Assembly: GCA_024362935.1 (NCBI GenBank)
Contig: JANCRA010000004.1
Span: forward strand, 28,387,121 to 28,451,120
Reading direction: 5' to 3'
DNA: 64,000 bases
Origin: Setophaga petechia
Taxonomy: Eukaryota; Chordata; Aves; Passeriformes; Parulidae
Both the position numbers and the translations under genes were made by a program. The notes beneath the pieces were generated by a model that was not told the origin of the DNA, did no database searches, and saw nothing but the letters and a program-made list of their open reading frames with translations. Below are positions 62,901-64,000 of the stretch, piece by piece (within the stretch, counting starts at the first letter, position 1; each line of letters starts with the position of its first letter).

Positions 62901-63003
62901 CTGGCAAGTAAATCTGCAGGCTGAGGGGGTTGGTGCCATGGCCTGACTGGGCTGCTGGCCAGCCCAGGATGGTCAGGGCACAGAGCAGAGTGGCTCTGAG
63001 CAT
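62901..63003 (-). other. Candidate first coding exon with signal-peptide-like start
   Basis: The minus frame from ATG at 63003 reads MLRATLLCALTILGWPAAQ followed by polar residues. This is a short basic start, a hydrophobic core and an Ala-rich cleavage-like site, as in a secretory signal peptide. After 34 codons plus one base comes CAG|GTATCT, an acceptable splice donor at 62900/62901. The stretch is GC-rich compared with its flanks. I do not recognise the protein and no matching downstream exon was found. It may be a chance frame in a GC-rich patch, and it competes with the alternative exon at 63026-63117. Confidence 0.2.
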
Positions 63004-63025
63004 CTCTACTTAGAGCAACATTTAC

Positions 63026-63117
63026 TTCTGCTGGCCAGGGGTTGCCGTGGCCTGTCATGTCCAAGACATCGACAGGACTCTGTGGTATGGAAGACATGCC
63101 ACTTGGCTCTATGAGCT
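63026..63117 (-). other. Candidate internal coding exon, unidentified
   Basis: On the minus strand a pyrimidine-rich TTTTCATTCTGCCCACAG acceptor is followed by 92 nt open in one frame (after two leading bases: LIEPSGMSSIPQSPVDVLDM, then TGHGNPWPAE). It ends at a GAA|GTAAAT donor at 63025/63026. The length is normal for a vertebrate exon and both splice sites are reasonable. The peptide has no domain I can name. Conservation or transcript data would be needed before calling a gene. Confidence 0.22.
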
Positions 63118-64000
63118 CTGTGGGCAGAATGAAAATATTTTAATACGACATATTTTTTGCCACCCCTGCAAAATACTTTGCTTCAGTAATACATCTCAGC
63201 TCACTCCTCCATATTGGGTTTTTTAAAAGGAAATTTTCCTAATTGTAATGCATGTGGTATTTGGATATGTTAGCATCAGCTAACAGCATCTACCTTTTCC
63301 TAAAGTTGTGTATCTTTTCTCTTGTATTAGAAATTAAATTCTGTTTTCAATTTCAAAGTGAGAAATAGCATCAGATTCTTTGTGCAATATAGCTGGCAAA
63401 CAACTGAAATATTTCATTACTTTTTCTTTCCCAGATCATTAAAAAGTCCAGAAATATGTTCTAAAACTTTAGCCTTGGTGTATTTAATTTTTCAAGCAAA
63501 TTTCTCCCATACAGATTGTGTACCAATGTGAATGAAGGGCTGATATCATCTAACTTCTTGAAAAAACTCTTTGCCCAGAAGTATAAAAAATTATCAGTTC
63601 CAAAAGACAGACACTGCATTTACCTCCTCACACTTTGAAGTAACTCCGCAATCACATTCCTGTGAAGGAGGTTAAAAGCCAGTTCTTTTAAGTTCATTCC
63701 CATTTTAATACATTTTGCTTCCATACTAGATACACCTGAAGATGATTCTTAGCTCCAAGATGCACATATGACCGTACAGTTTATAGAAGGTACATAGGCA
63801 TGGTATAGGTATAGAAGGTGTACAAGGCATGACCCTTGGTAATTAAGACAACCCCCAGGCCTGATTGCCAAGTCTAAGAAAAACTGGATACAGTCAGGCT
63901 TCATCCTTATCCATATAACTAGGCTAAACACAGTATTCTGGTGAAAGAGATCAAACAATGTGGAACTGTTTAAAAACACCACTTTACAACTTAACTCAGT
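63118..64000. other. AT-rich non-coding DNA at window end
   Basis: No gene or repeat family recognised. An imperfect tandem duplication of about 28 bp (TATAGAAGGTRYA-type) lies at 63782-63831. Confidence 0.45.

Overview
The window looks like ordinary non-coding bird DNA, probably from a passerine or other neoavian, and either intronic or intergenic. The basis is the repeat content. There are several 5'-truncated CR1 LINE copies, two of them ending in the avian CR1 tail (variants of CTATGATTCTATGA). There are also GC-rich avian ERVL-type solo LTRs running TGTGTTGG...ACA, further LTR fragments, and long microsatellites in an AT-rich background. I see no mammalian SINEs. No protein-coding gene can be named. 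Most open reading frames are below about 140 codons, lie in AT-rich or repeat DNA, and often overlap in several frames.

Layout. 1-27.9 kb is mostly unique AT-rich DNA with an A-rich tract (2.2 kb), a (TA)n run (8.03-8.07 kb), a 70-nt near-perfect palindrome (14.10-14.17 kb) and a CCTT/CTGC low-complexity tract (22.2-22.4 kb). 27.9-31.1 kb holds a plus-strand CR1 copy followed by two degenerate pentanucleotide fields in opposite orientation around a minus-strand CR1 remnant. 32-36 kb carries two more minus-strand CR1 remnants and a candidate X-box plus CRE-like cluster. 38.7-40 kb is a minus-strand ERVL-type LTR abutting a plus-strand fragment of a different LTR. 42.0 kb is a (TATC)n array. 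46.9-48.0 kb is a plus-strand ERVL-type LTR. 54.5-55.0 kb is a 539-bp purely purine (AAAAG)n array. 56.0-57.05 kb is the longest CR1 copy (minus strand). 58.3-58.5 kb is a short LTR and 58.8-59.0 kb a CR1 scrap. 60.5-61.05 kb is an old CR1 copy and 61.86-61.93 kb a (TTTTA)n array. 62.9-63.12 kb on the minus strand is the only place with a credible, though unproven, exon-like arrangement.

The strongest unusual signal is a 229-bp block shared by the CR1 copies at 27,889-28,117 (+) and 56,495-56,723 (-). By eye there is one mismatch and no indel, while the rest of the two copies is heavily diverged. This is best explained by gene conversion or another recent templated copying event between two inverted loci 28 kb apart. 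Next are the 14.1 kb palindrome (29-bp perfect arms, template-switch or pre-miRNA-like), an exact 35-bp direct repeat 629 bp apart near 44.5/45.2 kb, a hairpin pair at the 3' tail of the 56 kb CR1 copy, and higher-order duplication inside the homopurine array. No operon, CRISPR array, phage or other novel protein system is visible.
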